Below are positions 35,981 through 46,780 of a DNA stretch of 64,000 nucleotides, piece by piece. The DNA comes from Phoenix dactylifera (lineage: Eukaryota > Streptophyta > Magnoliopsida > Arecales > Arecaceae). The translations under genes were made by a program, and so were the position numbers. The stretch is from positions 19,161,646-19,225,645 of the forward strand of contig NC_052399.1 in the NCBI RefSeq assembly GCF_009389715.1. Direction: 5' to 3'. The notes beneath the pieces are model-generated. The model was given only the letters and a program-made list of their open reading frames with translations. It was not told the origin of the DNA and searched no databases. Numbering within the stretch: the first letter of the stretch is position 1; every line of letters starts with the position of its first letter.

Positions 35981-37076
35981 TTTGATAATAAAGGATAAGA
36001 AGAAATTATGCATATTCAAGGCATACAAGAACAAAAGAAAGCATTGGTTGTTCTTACCGATGTCCACTTAAGTTCCAGCATATCACAACTTCAATTATTG
36101 AAGCATAAGGATGGTGAACCTATTAGTTTTTCAATTTTCAATCCACTTTACAAGCTAGTTGGTCAAGACACAAAACAAATTATGAAGTAGCTATAAAAAT
36201 GATGGTTGCTATAGTTAATCCAAACACAAAGACAAGATCAAGCTTAGATGATCTAGAAAGATTACTAGACTCGATACAGACTACTTAGTTGCCATAAGAT
36301 TACAACAAGTGATTAGGCACAAATTCAATCATTTAGGCTCTAAAATGGATCAGTTAAATAAAAAAATTCTTTTTTGAAAAGATTTTAATTGGGTGTATTT
36401 TCCAATTCAGAAAAAATTAGAAAAAGCAACTTCTAATAAAGTTTATATAGAAGTCAAGATCTACCTCTCTTCCTACAGAGATTTAGCTTTTTCGTATTTA
36501 TTTTTACTTGCTACATCTAGTTTATAAAAGATGAATCAAGTTCAAACTAGAAGAGCGTTGTGCAAAAACGAATCTCACTGCAAATAAAGGCTATGCATCT
36601 CGCTTTATATTTCATTAATGAAAGAAATGGAGTTCTGGATCCTACTTTTGCCAATCTTTTTATATTTTTTTAATCCTTTTAAGAGATTCAAGTTGAGCAG
36701 GTTGAAAAAGTTCTTTTTTCTTTCTGATAAGATCATTAGAAAACTCAGATGATAAGATTGATCGACTCAAAGATCAATCAAGTTCGGAAGAAAATTTGAA
36801 GTAGGAGGAGTTTCATCAAATGGACACTGTATCAAGTTCCAAAAGATTGAGGAGCTAAACCATATAGGAGAGGTCTATGTGGAAGTTGTGGCAGACGTGG
36901 ATGTTCATTGTGATGATTTAGTCATCCTTGAGATTGATGAACCAAAGCATATAGATAAGGCCCATGCAAAAAAGGGGCAGCATATGGAGGTTCCTTGCGA
37001 TGATTTAATTATCCATGAGATAGAAGAGCTAGCTAGTTTTGGTGCAATTCAAACGAAGGCATATGAATATGGCTAA
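35981..37076 (+). other. Conserved unidentified segment, copy 2 (GDSL spacer)
   Basis: This is the paralogue of 24992-26386. It carries the same two short frames: 36008-36190 with MHIQGIQEQKKAL and 36879-37076 with CDDLVILEIDEPKHIDKA. The frames differ by many replacements but keep blocks in common, so the segment was part of the unit duplicated with copies A and B. The protein family is unknown to me. Confidence 0.4.
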
Positions 37077-38340
37077 AGTCTTGTTGTCGATTTCTTTTGT
37101 GGGCTTGTCATAACTTATACCATGAGGAGTGATTGCAACCAGCAGTTTGATGTGCAATGCATGGTATCAGCTTGACACTTAATAAAATTTCAGCGTCGTG
37201 ACCATGAAGCCAATGCTAAGAGAGAGCAAAATTCATTTTTTTCCTAATAAATTGGGTGGCTATATCTCCCTTAAAAAAAGGTTGAGGGATGTAGGAAGAA
37301 AAAGGGAGTAGAGGTTATTCTCCACTGTGTACAAGTCCATTTAGTAGCCTTTTCTAGATATCCAAGTATTATTTTTTATCAAGTATCTTATGATCTTTTT
37401 TTCAGCAAAGAAGGTAATTCATCATTCACTAAAATTAGAACGGAGATGACAATGCTCAGCAATTAGATAGGCCGTCTACAAACTAACAGGGGGAGAATTA
37501 GAAAGAAGGGGGATAAGATTATTCATGAGAATGGTAATACCAACTATTTGCATATCCATCTCATTTTAGGCTTGTGAACAGAGACCCAAGCAGAAAACAA
37601 ATCATTTTCTTTTTTTTCAAAACATCACTTGCTTGTTGATCCCGTGGTTCGATCAGTTTTTTCTCACGTTGTCAGCTACATTAGCTCATCTTCATATCGT
37701 TTTTGACTTTCCGAGCCCTCATGTAGATGAGCCAATAGTGATTCTCGAATGGATGATTGGAGCTTAGAAATTAAGTTATCAAGACGTAGTTCTAACCATT
37801 GATTTAATTCATTCTAGTGGCATTCATTTTCTTTTTGTTTTTTCCCAAAAAGACATCTACGACCACATGCCAAAGGCATCAACGATTATAGACGAACAAC
37901 TCTTGCAAAGACTTTGTTCCTAACGCGTTTCAAGTTTAAGCATTCCCCTTGCTTTACCATTCCTTTTTTTCATATTTGATAAATTAAAGATGATCATTAC
38001 ATACACTTTGTTTGATAAATTCTAGAATGCCCAGAGGATATAGCTAGAAAAACCAAGGGTGGCAGAACTCGATTCTTTGCTTTTAATCTAGGCAATCACA
38101 GCAAACAAGCCCCGGCCACAAAAAGTTGGTGCAACTCCGGAATTTGTTGGTGGACATAGCAGCTGGTTAGTTAACCATACAACTATCAAATCAGAGATTG
38201 TAGACTCAATTTACCCCCAGAAAAGGATTGTGGACCCGATAATTTTTTCGTTTGCATCTAACAGATGCCTCAAAGCATTTTCCATACACAAAGTTGCTTC
38301 CTAGAATGGAGAATTAGATAGAACCTAATTTAATCTACTT
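37077..38340. other. Spacer 3' of GDSL copy B
   Basis: No gene. Sequence around 37530-38030 is homologous to 26590-27060 and 54870-55690. Sequence from 38020 is homologous to 44280 onward and 55690 onward. These matches define the duplicated unit around each GDSL gene. Confidence 0.6.
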
Positions 38341-38494
38341 TGTAACAACTCAGGACCTCATCCAAAATGGTTAGCCGGAAGATATTATTTAGATTTCTTG
38401 ATCCTGAATAAATACCCAAAATCTATAAATACTCAAGATCTACCCAGCAAATAACTAATGTGGGACTAAACACATGCCCTCATAGGTCCTCACA
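38341..38494 (-). mobile_element. Solo LTR of the TRIM-like family
   Basis: A 154-bp segment from TGTAACAACT to CCTCACA matches the LTRs of the other TRIM-like copies and has no interior. The paralogous spacer near 44570-44590 lacks it (it reads straight from TTTAAC through CCACTACGTATAC), giving an empty site. The flanking target duplication is degraded (TACTT against CACTA). Confidence 0.8.
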
Positions 38495-39143
38495 CACTAC
38501 GTATACAACCCCAGAGATGGCAAAGTATAGAGATTTCGGTTAGCAAAAAAGATCGGTAGTCTCTAATATCCTATTAAGATCCTATCTAAAAAACTGAGAG
38601 TTTAGATATATGGGCCCAAGAGTGTATGAGAACCACAAGAATCCTTGATCGATCCGATATGAGACTATTATTCCTCAACGGCAGCTAGAAGATGTTATGT
38701 GGTTGTTCCAAGATGTCTTGGAATCTGTTTATGTATATAAGCCAAGACTACACAAAATCGTGAATTTGTGAACATGGACTATTATATAGCAGGAGATAAA
38801 TTTTTCAAAATTTGTTTTTTTGTTATTAAATAGACTATCATAATTGCCAATATGTGGAGAAGATGCAATGATATTGCATAGAAAGAGCATGAGAAAGAAA
38901 CAGGAGGCAGCAAACCTGCCAAACAGCAAATGATCAAACAACATCAATTTGTCATAATATCACTAGCAGATGACAGAAGAAAAATACATAAGCAAACTAC
39001 AAATTCCACAATGCAACCATTAGAGCCCACAATGTTCTTCATGAACAGCAAGCAGATAGACCCCAATGTTTTTATTTTTCGATGCATCAAAATTCTAAAA
39101 CTGAGCCAATGTGGGTGATAATGGGTGGGCTGGCGTTGGGCTC
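38495..39143. other. 3' flank of GDSL copy B
   Basis: Presumed 3' UTR and terminator region of copy B, with close paralogues at 44590-45226 and 55950-56495. No separate gene. Minus-strand frames such as 38947-38729 are paralogous to 56368-56045 but are only flank sequence. Confidence 0.6.
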
Positions 39144-41362
39144 TTAATGGACCTTGGCATGGGACCATGCAGAGAGCCAACCCGGGGCGATGTAGCGATA
39201 AGCAGCTTCCGTTAGGTGGATGCCGTCCCAATATATGGACTTGGATGGTTCCTCACATACGGTCGCACCCGGCTGGGCACACCAGGCTTGTGGGTTGAAG
39301 TTGTAGGGACCTCCTCCCCCACAGCAAGCAATTAGAGCCCCATTGCCAAATCCTGCAGCAAGTGAATGCGTGAGTGGAACATCGGAAGCTTACACTGAAT
39401 CCATTGATTGTTTACATGACAATTTAATGCGTAGCCACTTGGCTACGTGCGAAAAGCAAGAATATCTGTATATAAATTACAATGTTATCGGAAATGAATA
39501 TGAAATATTTTCAAGATAAAATAGAAATGTGCATAAGATTGGGTTCTCATACACTCCTCTCGCTCAAGCCCTAACGTCCACGATCGGCTCGTAGTCAGCC
39601 TTCATAAACCCATGCTACAGTGTCCTCTAGTCCATACAGGCTATGGGCCGAATTCGCTCTGATCCTATTTGTAACAACTTACGATCTCACCTAAAATGAC
39701 TAGCTGAAAGATATTTTTTAAAATTTCTTCGTCCTATATAAATACTCAAGATCTTCTCGGCAAATAACCGATGTGGAACTAAATAAATGCCCGCACAGAT
39801 CATCGCATACTCTCTTCGTTCAAGTTCCGACGTCCTCGTCAGTCTAAGAATTCAAATCAATTCAAATCTAATCACAAGCACCACGATCGGTTCGTGATCA
39901 GCCTCCATAAATCCGTGCTTTAGTGTCTCTAGTCCATGTAGGTTATGGGCCAAGTTCGCTCTAATATTATTTGTAACAATAAATATATATATATATATAT
40001 ATTTTGCTCCTTAGTCCAATATAAGCATCCAAAATTTTTTTGACGAATATCAATATGGACTAAACACATGTCCACACGGATCCTTACAAAATTACTCTGG
40101 AAATGGAAAGGAGCTTACCAAAGCGTTCAGGCGTCTGTACAAATTGAATGACTGGTCCATAGTAATCGGCGTAGATTATCCTAACCCCTGGATACTTGCT
40201 CAGAAGTTTTCCTATTGCCCGACGAAGCAATTCGTTGTGATACATTGCTAATGCATTTAGTTTCTTGAGGCATCCAGTCTGCGGTTCATAGTCTTGTTTG
40301 TTAGGACTAGGGAGCAACGTCAGGAGCACCCCAAAGCAGCCTGATGGCGGCGCCCCAGGCAAAACTAGGTCAACCGCTCCCTCGTTGATTAAAATCTGCA
40401 CAAAATTTTGCCGCATGCAATAGCCACTCAGTGGATCAAGTGCTGCAAAATTGAGAAACCTCCTTTCTCTCCTAAAATTACAGGTTGATGTTGTCTCATG
40501 AAGTAACAGTGTAACACCACCAACGTTCAACCTAAAAAGTTATAGACCAGCTTTTTAAGAAACATAATTTGTTAGGCACGTACCTCAGCAGTATTCGAAA
40601 TGGTTTCAATGACATAAGGCACATACGTCCTTACTTCCTCCAAGGTCCGATTGGCGAGAAGGGGAAGGTGGTAATCGTTCCCTCCAATCTCTCCGAGTAC
40701 AAAGAGGGATTTACCGAAGTAGTCCTTGCACTCTGCAACGCATTTCGTTTAGCTCCATCAAGAGTGCCGAGTATGAGATAAATTAGCATTAGTAACAAAA
40801 CGTCCATCAATTACGCGAGTATAACCTCTGACTGTGCTGCAAAGGGAAGGCTTCAGCTGCTCGAACCATTGAAGCTGGACGCCCAAGGAATCGTTGGTCC
40901 CAAAGATACCGGCAAGCCCTCTCTGTTCCCAGAAGGCTGAGTCAAGTGCCGTGCAACCTGCGACGGCGAAGTTGGCTCCCTGTCGGAAGTCTTGGTCGCT
41001 CGCCAAAGATGGCGGCAGCAACGGGAGCCCAACCGCCTCAGCTACAATGGAACAAAGACCCAAATATTATAAACAAATGGGTATGGTTTGGGGACAAGCT
41101 ATGACGGAGGGAAATGAAGGAAACGGATACCGATGAAGTCGATAACCAAGCGTCCATCGGAACAGCGGCCGGTGGGGCGGCCAAAGGTCATGCCGTAAGG
41201 GAGCCTGCCGATGCCAGGGGACTGCTGGGCACTGGTGATAAGCCCATTACCGGTGTCGGCGAGGGAGTTTCCGAAACTGAATATTGAATTATAGCGTGGA
41301 GTAAAGGAGTGGGAAAAATGGAAACATGAGAGAGAGAGTAAAGTGAGGACCGGGAGCTTCAT
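39144..41362 (-). CDS. GDSL (SGNH) esterase/lipase, copy B, intact
   Basis: Five exons on the minus strand: 41362-41131, 41041-40826, 40732-40584, 40395-40119 and 39352-39144. They give 360 aa with intron phases 1, 1, 0, 1 as in copy A. The start was set at MKLPVL because an upstream in-frame ATG (41392) would spoil the signal peptide and is not shared by paralogues. Block I is [12 protein letters not shown]: the Ser is kept but the preceding Asp is Asn. Block II has a normal Gly (NFAVAGCTAL), block III is GGND and block V is [11 protein letters not shown], so Ser, Gly, Asn, Asp and His are all present. One Phe is missing before GRPTGR relative to copy D. A secreted acyl esterase of the At5g45910-like group is expected. 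Intron 4 carries TRIM-like sequence. I consider this the best candidate for an active member of the younger copies. Confidence 0.88.
39541..40088 (-). mobile_element. Tandem TRIM-like elements in intron 4 of copy B
   Basis: Two LTRs (about 39673-39817 and 39975-40087) each follow a short interior with a primer-site-like stretch (plus strand GCTCTGATCC and GCTCTAATATT, read on minus as tRNA-Met type). A TA microsatellite (39985-40001) interrupts the second LTR. The same arrangement occurs in intron 4 of copy D, so insertion predates that duplication. Confidence 0.7.
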
Positions 41363-41480
41363 GATTAGGGGAGAAAAGAAGAAGGAAGTCATGGGGATGG
41401 AAGATTAACCGGTAACCCAGTTGCTCTTATGCCCGCATCTCGTACGTCTTTTTACCGTCTCGTACCATCCCAACTGCTTA

Positions 41481-41510
41481 TAGTAGTGCTTTGCTCGTGA
41501 CTATTTAATA
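41481..41510 (-). promoter_or_regulatory. Conserved upstream block of copy B, possible core promoter
   Basis: The block containing AGTGCTTTGCTCGTG and CTATTTAATA is conserved about 120-150 bp before the start codons of B, E, C and D (also at 43471-43500, 54184-54212 and 58861-58890). On the minus strand it includes an A/T-rich ATTAAATAG that could serve as a TATA box. Conservation may simply reflect recent duplication. Confidence 0.35.
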
Positions 41511-41589
41511 ATATAGGACAAATTAACTTCCCACCCTCCGAAAGGCTCTGGTATAACAAAAAATCTCTCCTGGCTGACCTGGTCTTGGT

Positions 41590-42640
41590 GTCGGCACCAG
41601 ATTTATATTGCATGTGGGCCAAAAACGAAGGTTAGGGTGGCGATTCCCTCAACCTCTTTTTTTTTTTTTTTGTGGAGGTGGGGGGTTGAGGAAAATTGTA
41701 GATTTCTATTTTAATTTTAAGAAAAACTAGATTGTTTATATATAGTTTGGAAAGAAGTTCAATAATCCTCAACGAATTGGATATATATAAGCAGTTTGAA
41801 AGGAGCCTCTGAGTCCTGCTTTGCATCTTGTGGCACCTATTAGTAAATTCCAGATAAAACCTGCAACCTAAACTAGTTTTCATAAAAGACTTTGTTGGGG
41901 AAAGAGCTCGTGACATCAAAGCTTTCAAATCTTACATGTTAATAACAAAATGTTAAATTTGAGAGGAGATCTCTGATAACTAGCGTAATATCAAAATGAA
42001 TGGAGATGAGGTGCACGGTTATGGCCTTATAACTTACAAATTTTTCTTAGACATGTTTCTGCTGCCTCCCTTTACATCAAGAAAAAGAAAAAAAAGAAAA
42101 ATTGCCCAACATGTCAAGTGACTCAATAATCTCGGCCAACTTTTATATGGTCCCATTGGAACGTGCCAAACCACCATGTCCACTAATTGTTTGATGCACC
42201 GTAGAGATGCTTCTTCACGCGTCACTCAGCATGGCGCACGATCAAAAAAATCATGACGAGTATGACGCGATTGTCTTCCACTTCCATGCCAACGTCACGC
42301 ACAAGTTTGTACGGGGACTGAAGTGCATTCACGGGTCACGGCAAATATTGATCGTGATCACCTAGGCTTTCTTGTATTTTATCAAGCTTAATATTGATGA
42401 CTCCCGGAGAACAAGTAATGCAAGGAAATGGTACCTTATACTAGAAGAAAATTATGAATCATGTTATGCAACACATGATCTTTTTTTCTTGTAAAAAATT
42501 TTTATGAGGATCCGTGCGCGGACGTATGTTTAGTCCCATATCGTTTATTCGTTGAATAGAACTTGGATACTTATACAGGATCAAAAAACTCAAATAATAC
42601 TTTTCGACTAGCCATTTTAGATGAGGTTTGGAATGTTATG
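41590..42640. repeat. Duplicated spacer block, copy 1
   Basis: Matches 63030-64000 with high similarity in the same orientation. Both copies hold related minus-strand frames (41928-41632 and 63301-63041) sharing LSPTKSF and KTSLGCRFYLEFTNR, though I do not recognise these as a protein. In this copy the block runs into a TRIM-like LTR and then the truncated GDSL piece E. Confidence 0.8.
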
Positions 42641-42860
42641 AATGATATTAAAGTGAACCCGACCCATCACCTATGTGGAGTAGGAGATACTGCAGCATGG
42701 ATCCATTAAGGCTGACCACGAGCCGATCGTGGGGTTTGTGATTAGATTTGGATGAATTTAAATCCATAGCCTGACGAAGACGTCAGGTATTAAACGAAGG
42801 AAATATGTGAGGGTCCGTACGAACATATGTTTAGTCTCACATCTGTTATTTGATGGGTAG
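42505..42860 (+). mobile_element. TRIM-like retroelement, plus orientation, 3' LTR truncated
   Basis: The first LTR (about 42507-42642) is followed by a mutated primer site and a short interior with a purine-rich GAAGGAAATATG. A second LTR begins TGTGAGGGTCC near 42808 but breaks off at about 42858, where GDSL exon 3 sequence starts abruptly. This is a rearrangement junction. Confidence 0.7.
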
Positions 42861-43349
42861 CGCTTGCGAGAAGGGGAAGGTGGTAACCGTTCCCTCCAAT
42901 CCCTCTCTGTTCCCAGAAGGCTAAGCTGTGACGGCGAAGTTGGCTCCCTGTCGGAAGTCTTGGCCGCTGGCAAAAGATGGCGGCAGCAACGGGAGCCCAA
43001 CCGCCTCAGCTACAATGGAACAAAGACGCAAATATTATGAACAAATGGGCATGGTTTGGGGACATGGTGGCTAGTTATCAAGCTATGACGGAGGGAAATG
43101 AAGGCAACGGATACCGATGAAGTCGATAACCAAGCGTCCATCGGAACAGCGGCCCGTGGGGCGGCCAAAGAAGGTCATGCCGTAAGGGAGCCTGCCGATG
43201 CCAGGGAACTGCTGGGCACCGGTGATAAGAAAATTACCGGTGTCGGCGAGGGAGTTTCCGAAACTGAATATTGAATTATAGCGGGGACTAAAGGAGTAGG
43301 AAAAATGGAAACATGAGAGAGAGAGTAAAGTGAGGACCGAGAGCTTCAT
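42861..43349 (-). pseudogene. Truncated GDSL esterase fragment, copy E
   Basis: Exon 1 is complete and open (43349-43115, 78 codons plus one base, with GNSLADTGN). Intron 1 and the start of exon 2 (from 43009) follow. Exon 2 then lacks about 16 bp after NFAVTA. After EQRG it jumps directly into the middle of exon 3 (GGN region), losing the rest of exon 2 and intron 2. The fragment ends at the TRIM-like LTR at about 42860. Exons 4 and 5 are gone. It cannot encode an enzyme. The remaining sequence shares the Ala block II variant with copies C and D. Confidence 0.88.
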
Positions 43350-43839
43350 GATTAGGGGAGAAAAGCAAAAGGAAGTGATGGGGATAGAAGATTAACAGGT
43401 AACCCATTTGCTCTTATACCCGCATCTCGTACGTTTTTTTTTTTCCGTCCCGTTCGATTCCAACAGTTTAGTAGTGCTTTGCTCGTGGCTATTTAATACA
43501 ATTAGTTGCAGTTTTTAACCCGACGTGTTATAAATATTTGAAATGGCACACCGGCCACAAGAACTTCCGTAATGTCACGGCCCAGTGACTGAGCAGCTGG
43601 TGAAGGATAGGCGCCGGATCCAAAAAAAAACTATACAGCATTTGGTGCAAAGGCCTAAAGCCCATATCACACGGAAGGGCTAGCAGCCTCATTGGCATAA
43701 AAGGCTTCTCAACACGGATGGATCCTGGATCAAGTTCGTCAATCTTGGAAGTTTCTTTTTATCATCCGGCCTCCAGCTATGGCCCTTAAGTCATACTTCC
43801 ATATTTAGAAGCCACCGCATGCACAATTTTTTCTTTTCT
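43350..43839. other. Upstream flank of fragment E
   Basis: Homologous to the upstream regions of copies C (54060-54660) and D (58740-59150), including the block at 43471-43500. No gene. Confidence 0.65.
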
Positions 43840-44275
43840 TATACAACCATACAGGTCTTGATTTTAGGAGCACATGTTTCATTTGTTTCCTATTGTAACT
43901 ATATATGTACACCCTATGCGCCTAGTATCAAATAGAGCAATTTTCTCTCCATTCAAACGTGTGGTTTCCATTTCTTATCATGTCCATTTCTTATCATGGT
44001 ATCAGAGCAGTCTTCTTTCATCTGTAGCTAGCATTTCACGGCTTGGACTCCACCATGGCTGACGTTCCTCCTTCAAAATCGAAAACTCCAAATTCGACTA
44101 ATATGTCGCAATCTATTAGCGACGTTGCTTCTCCTTACTTTATTCATTCAACAATTCATCCAGGTGCAACCTTTGTTTCCTCCTTGTTGACTGGCGACTA
44201 CTATTTGACATGGTGGCAAGCCATGAAAATGGCACTCAATGCCACAAACAAGTTCAGATTTGTAGATGGCACTCA
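43840..44275 (+). mobile_element. Ty1/copia 5' fragment (LTR end, primer site, gag start)
   Basis: A perfect tRNA-iMet primer site TGGTATCAGAGC lies at 43997-44008. Upstream AT-rich sequence looks like the end of an LTR. Downstream, from about 44055, an open frame of about 75 codons reads SPYFIHSTIHPGATFVSSL then LTGDYYLTWWQAMKMALNA, the characteristic N-terminus of plant copia gag. Similarity stops near 44275, after which the GDSL spacer resumes. The rest of the element is missing. Confidence 0.8.
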
Positions 44276-45226
44276 ATGCCAGGGGATATATCGAGAAAAA
44301 CCAAGGGTGGCAGAAATTGATGCTTTGCTTTTAATCTAGGCAATCTCAGCAAACAAGCCCCGGCCACAAAAAGTTGGTGCAACTCAGGAATTTGTTGCTA
44401 GACATAGCAGGTTAGTTAACCATACAACTATCAAATCTATGATTGTAGACTCAATTTACCCGTAAAAAAGGGATTATGGGCCTGACAATTTTTCGTTTGC
44501 ATCTAACGGATGCCTCAAAGCATTTTCCATACATAAAGCTGTTTTCTAGAATAGACAATAAGATAGAACCAAATTTAACCCACTACGTATACAGTGCTAG
44601 AGATGGAAAAGCATAGAGATTTCAGTAAGCAAGAAAGATCGGTGGTCTCTAATATCCTATTAAGATCCTATCTAAAAATCCAAGAGTTTAGATGGATGGG
44701 CCTAAGAGTATGTGAGAACCATAGAAATTCTTGATCGATCCAAGACTATTATTCCTCAACAGCAGCTAGAAGATGTTATGTGATTGTTCCAAGATGTCTT
44801 GGAATGTATTTACGTATACAAGCCAAGACTATGCAAAATTGTGAATTTGTGAACATGGACTATTATATAGCAGAAGGAGATAAATTTTTCAAAACTTTTT
44901 ATTTGTTATTACATAGACTATCGTAATCACCAATTTGTGGAGAAGATGCAATGATATTGCATAGAAAGAGCATCAGAAAGAAACAGGAAGCAGCAAACAT
45001 GCCAAACATCAAATGATCAAACAACATCAATATGTCATAATATCACTAGCAGATGACAGAAGAAAAATACATAAGCAGTCCACAAATTCCACAATACAAC
45101 CATTAGAGCCCACAATGTTCTTCATGAACAGCAAGTAGATAGACCCTAATGATTTTATTTTTCGATGCATCACAATTCTCAAACTAAGCCAATGTGGGTG
45201 ATAATGGGTGGGTTGGCGTTGGGCTC
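44276..45226. other. 3' flank and spacer of GDSL copy C
   Basis: Homologous to 38020-39143 and 55690-56495. It lacks the solo LTR seen at 38341-38494 and so preserves the empty site. No gene. Confidence 0.65.
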
Positions 45227-45610
45227 TTAATCGACCTTGGCATGGGACCATGCAGAGAGCCAACCCTTGGCGATGTAGCGATAAGCAGCTTCGGTTAGGT
45301 GGATGCCGTCCCAAAATATGGACTTGGATGGGTCCTCACATACGGTCGCACCCGGCTCGGCACACCAGGCTTGTGGGTTGAAGTTGTAGGGACCTCCACC
45401 CCCGCAGCAAGAAATTAGAGCCCCATTGCTAAATCCTGCAGGAACTGAATGCCTAAGAAAGGAGGGTATCTTCGCTCCATGTTAACGTTTAGAAGCATGC
45501 GTGAGTGAAACATTGGAAGTTTATACTGAATCCATTGACTGTTTACATGACAATTTAATGCGTAGACACTTGCCTACGTGCAAAAAGCAAGAATATTTCT
45601 ATATAAATTA

Positions 45611-46058
45611 GGATTTTTTGCATTAATATCCTCTTAAATATCGAATTTTGCATGAATACCCTTCCAAAAGTAATATTTGCATGTATACCCTTGTAAAACA
45701 CTTGTTTTGCTATTTTGTCCTTTTTTATTCTAATTTTTACATATGTACCCACACTATCAAACACCGTTAAGAAATTCACAGTTTCAAATTAAAATAACTA
45801 AAATATTCTTAATGGATAGACGTGCAAAAAAAAATATTTATAAGGCGATCACGATGGAAGACAAAAAAGTAATTTCAAAATATTATTTTATTTTTAATTA
45901 AAATAAATATGGTTTTTATTAACGGTGTTAGAAAAATCATTATATTAAGGGCATTTGTACGAAAATAGCGTTTTATGAGAGTACAGAAGTAAATATAAAT
46001 TTTAAGAGAGTATTCATGCAAATTTAAATTTTTAGAAGGATATTCATGCAAAAAACTC
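45611..46058. mobile_element. Mutator-type MITE, copy 2, in intron 4 of copy C
   Basis: A 448-bp relative of 670-1110 with matching TIR ends (GGATTTTTTGCAT and GCAAAAAACTC) and a perfect 9-bp target duplication TATAAATTA (45602-45610 and 46059-46067). Introns 4 of B and D read through this site without it, so it inserted after those copies separated. Confidence 0.88.
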
Positions 46059-46242
46059 TATAAATTATAATGTTATGGAAAATGAATATGAAATATTTTC
46101 AAGATAAAATAAAAATGTGCACGAGATTGAATCAGGGACTTAGACAAAAAAAAAAAAGAAAAGAGAACCGGTCCTAATGGTTAAATGTCAGTTAGACGAG
46201 GGAGGAGGAATTAGTTTCCTCTATGCACATATAATTGATATT

Positions 46243-46562
46243 TTTTTGGACTTCTTAGTCCTGTATAAGTACTCAAGATCTCTTTAACGAATAACCGGCA
46301 AAGAGTTCAAATCTATTCAAATCTAATCACAAACACCACGATTGGCTCATGGCCAACCTCCATAAACCCGTGCTGCAGTGTTCCCTATTTCACGTAGGTT
46401 ATGAGTCGAGTTCACTTTAATACCATTTGTAACAATTTAAGATCTCACTCAAAATGGTTAGTTGGAAGATATTTTTTGGATTCCTTAGTTCTGTATAAAT
46501 ATCCAAAATCTTCTCGACGAATAATTGATATAAAACTATATACATGCCTGCACATATCCCCA
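46243..46562 (-). mobile_element. TRIM-like element in intron 4 of copy C
   Basis: A partial LTR, interior and LTR (about 46428-46560) match the elements in intron 4 of B and D at the equivalent position, but only one unit remains. It was inherited from before the duplication and partly lost. Confidence 0.65.
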
Positions 46563-46780
46563 AAAAAATATTCTAGATATGGAAAGGGGCTTACCAAAGC
46601 GTTCGGGTGTCTGTACAAATTGAATGACTGGTCCATAGAAGTCGGCATAGATTATCCTAACCCCTGGGTACTTGCTCTGGAGTTTTCTTGTTGCCTGACG
46701 AAGTAATTTGTTGTGATATCTTGCTAATTCATTTGGTTTCTTGAGGCATCCAGTCTGCGGTTCGTAGTCTTCTTTGTTAG

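Noticed and set aside
41566-41600. Short match to the end of the copy A gypsy LTR (GCTGACCTGG, GGCACCA)
   Set aside because: Only about 30 bp with mismatches. It is too short to call an LTR remnant.
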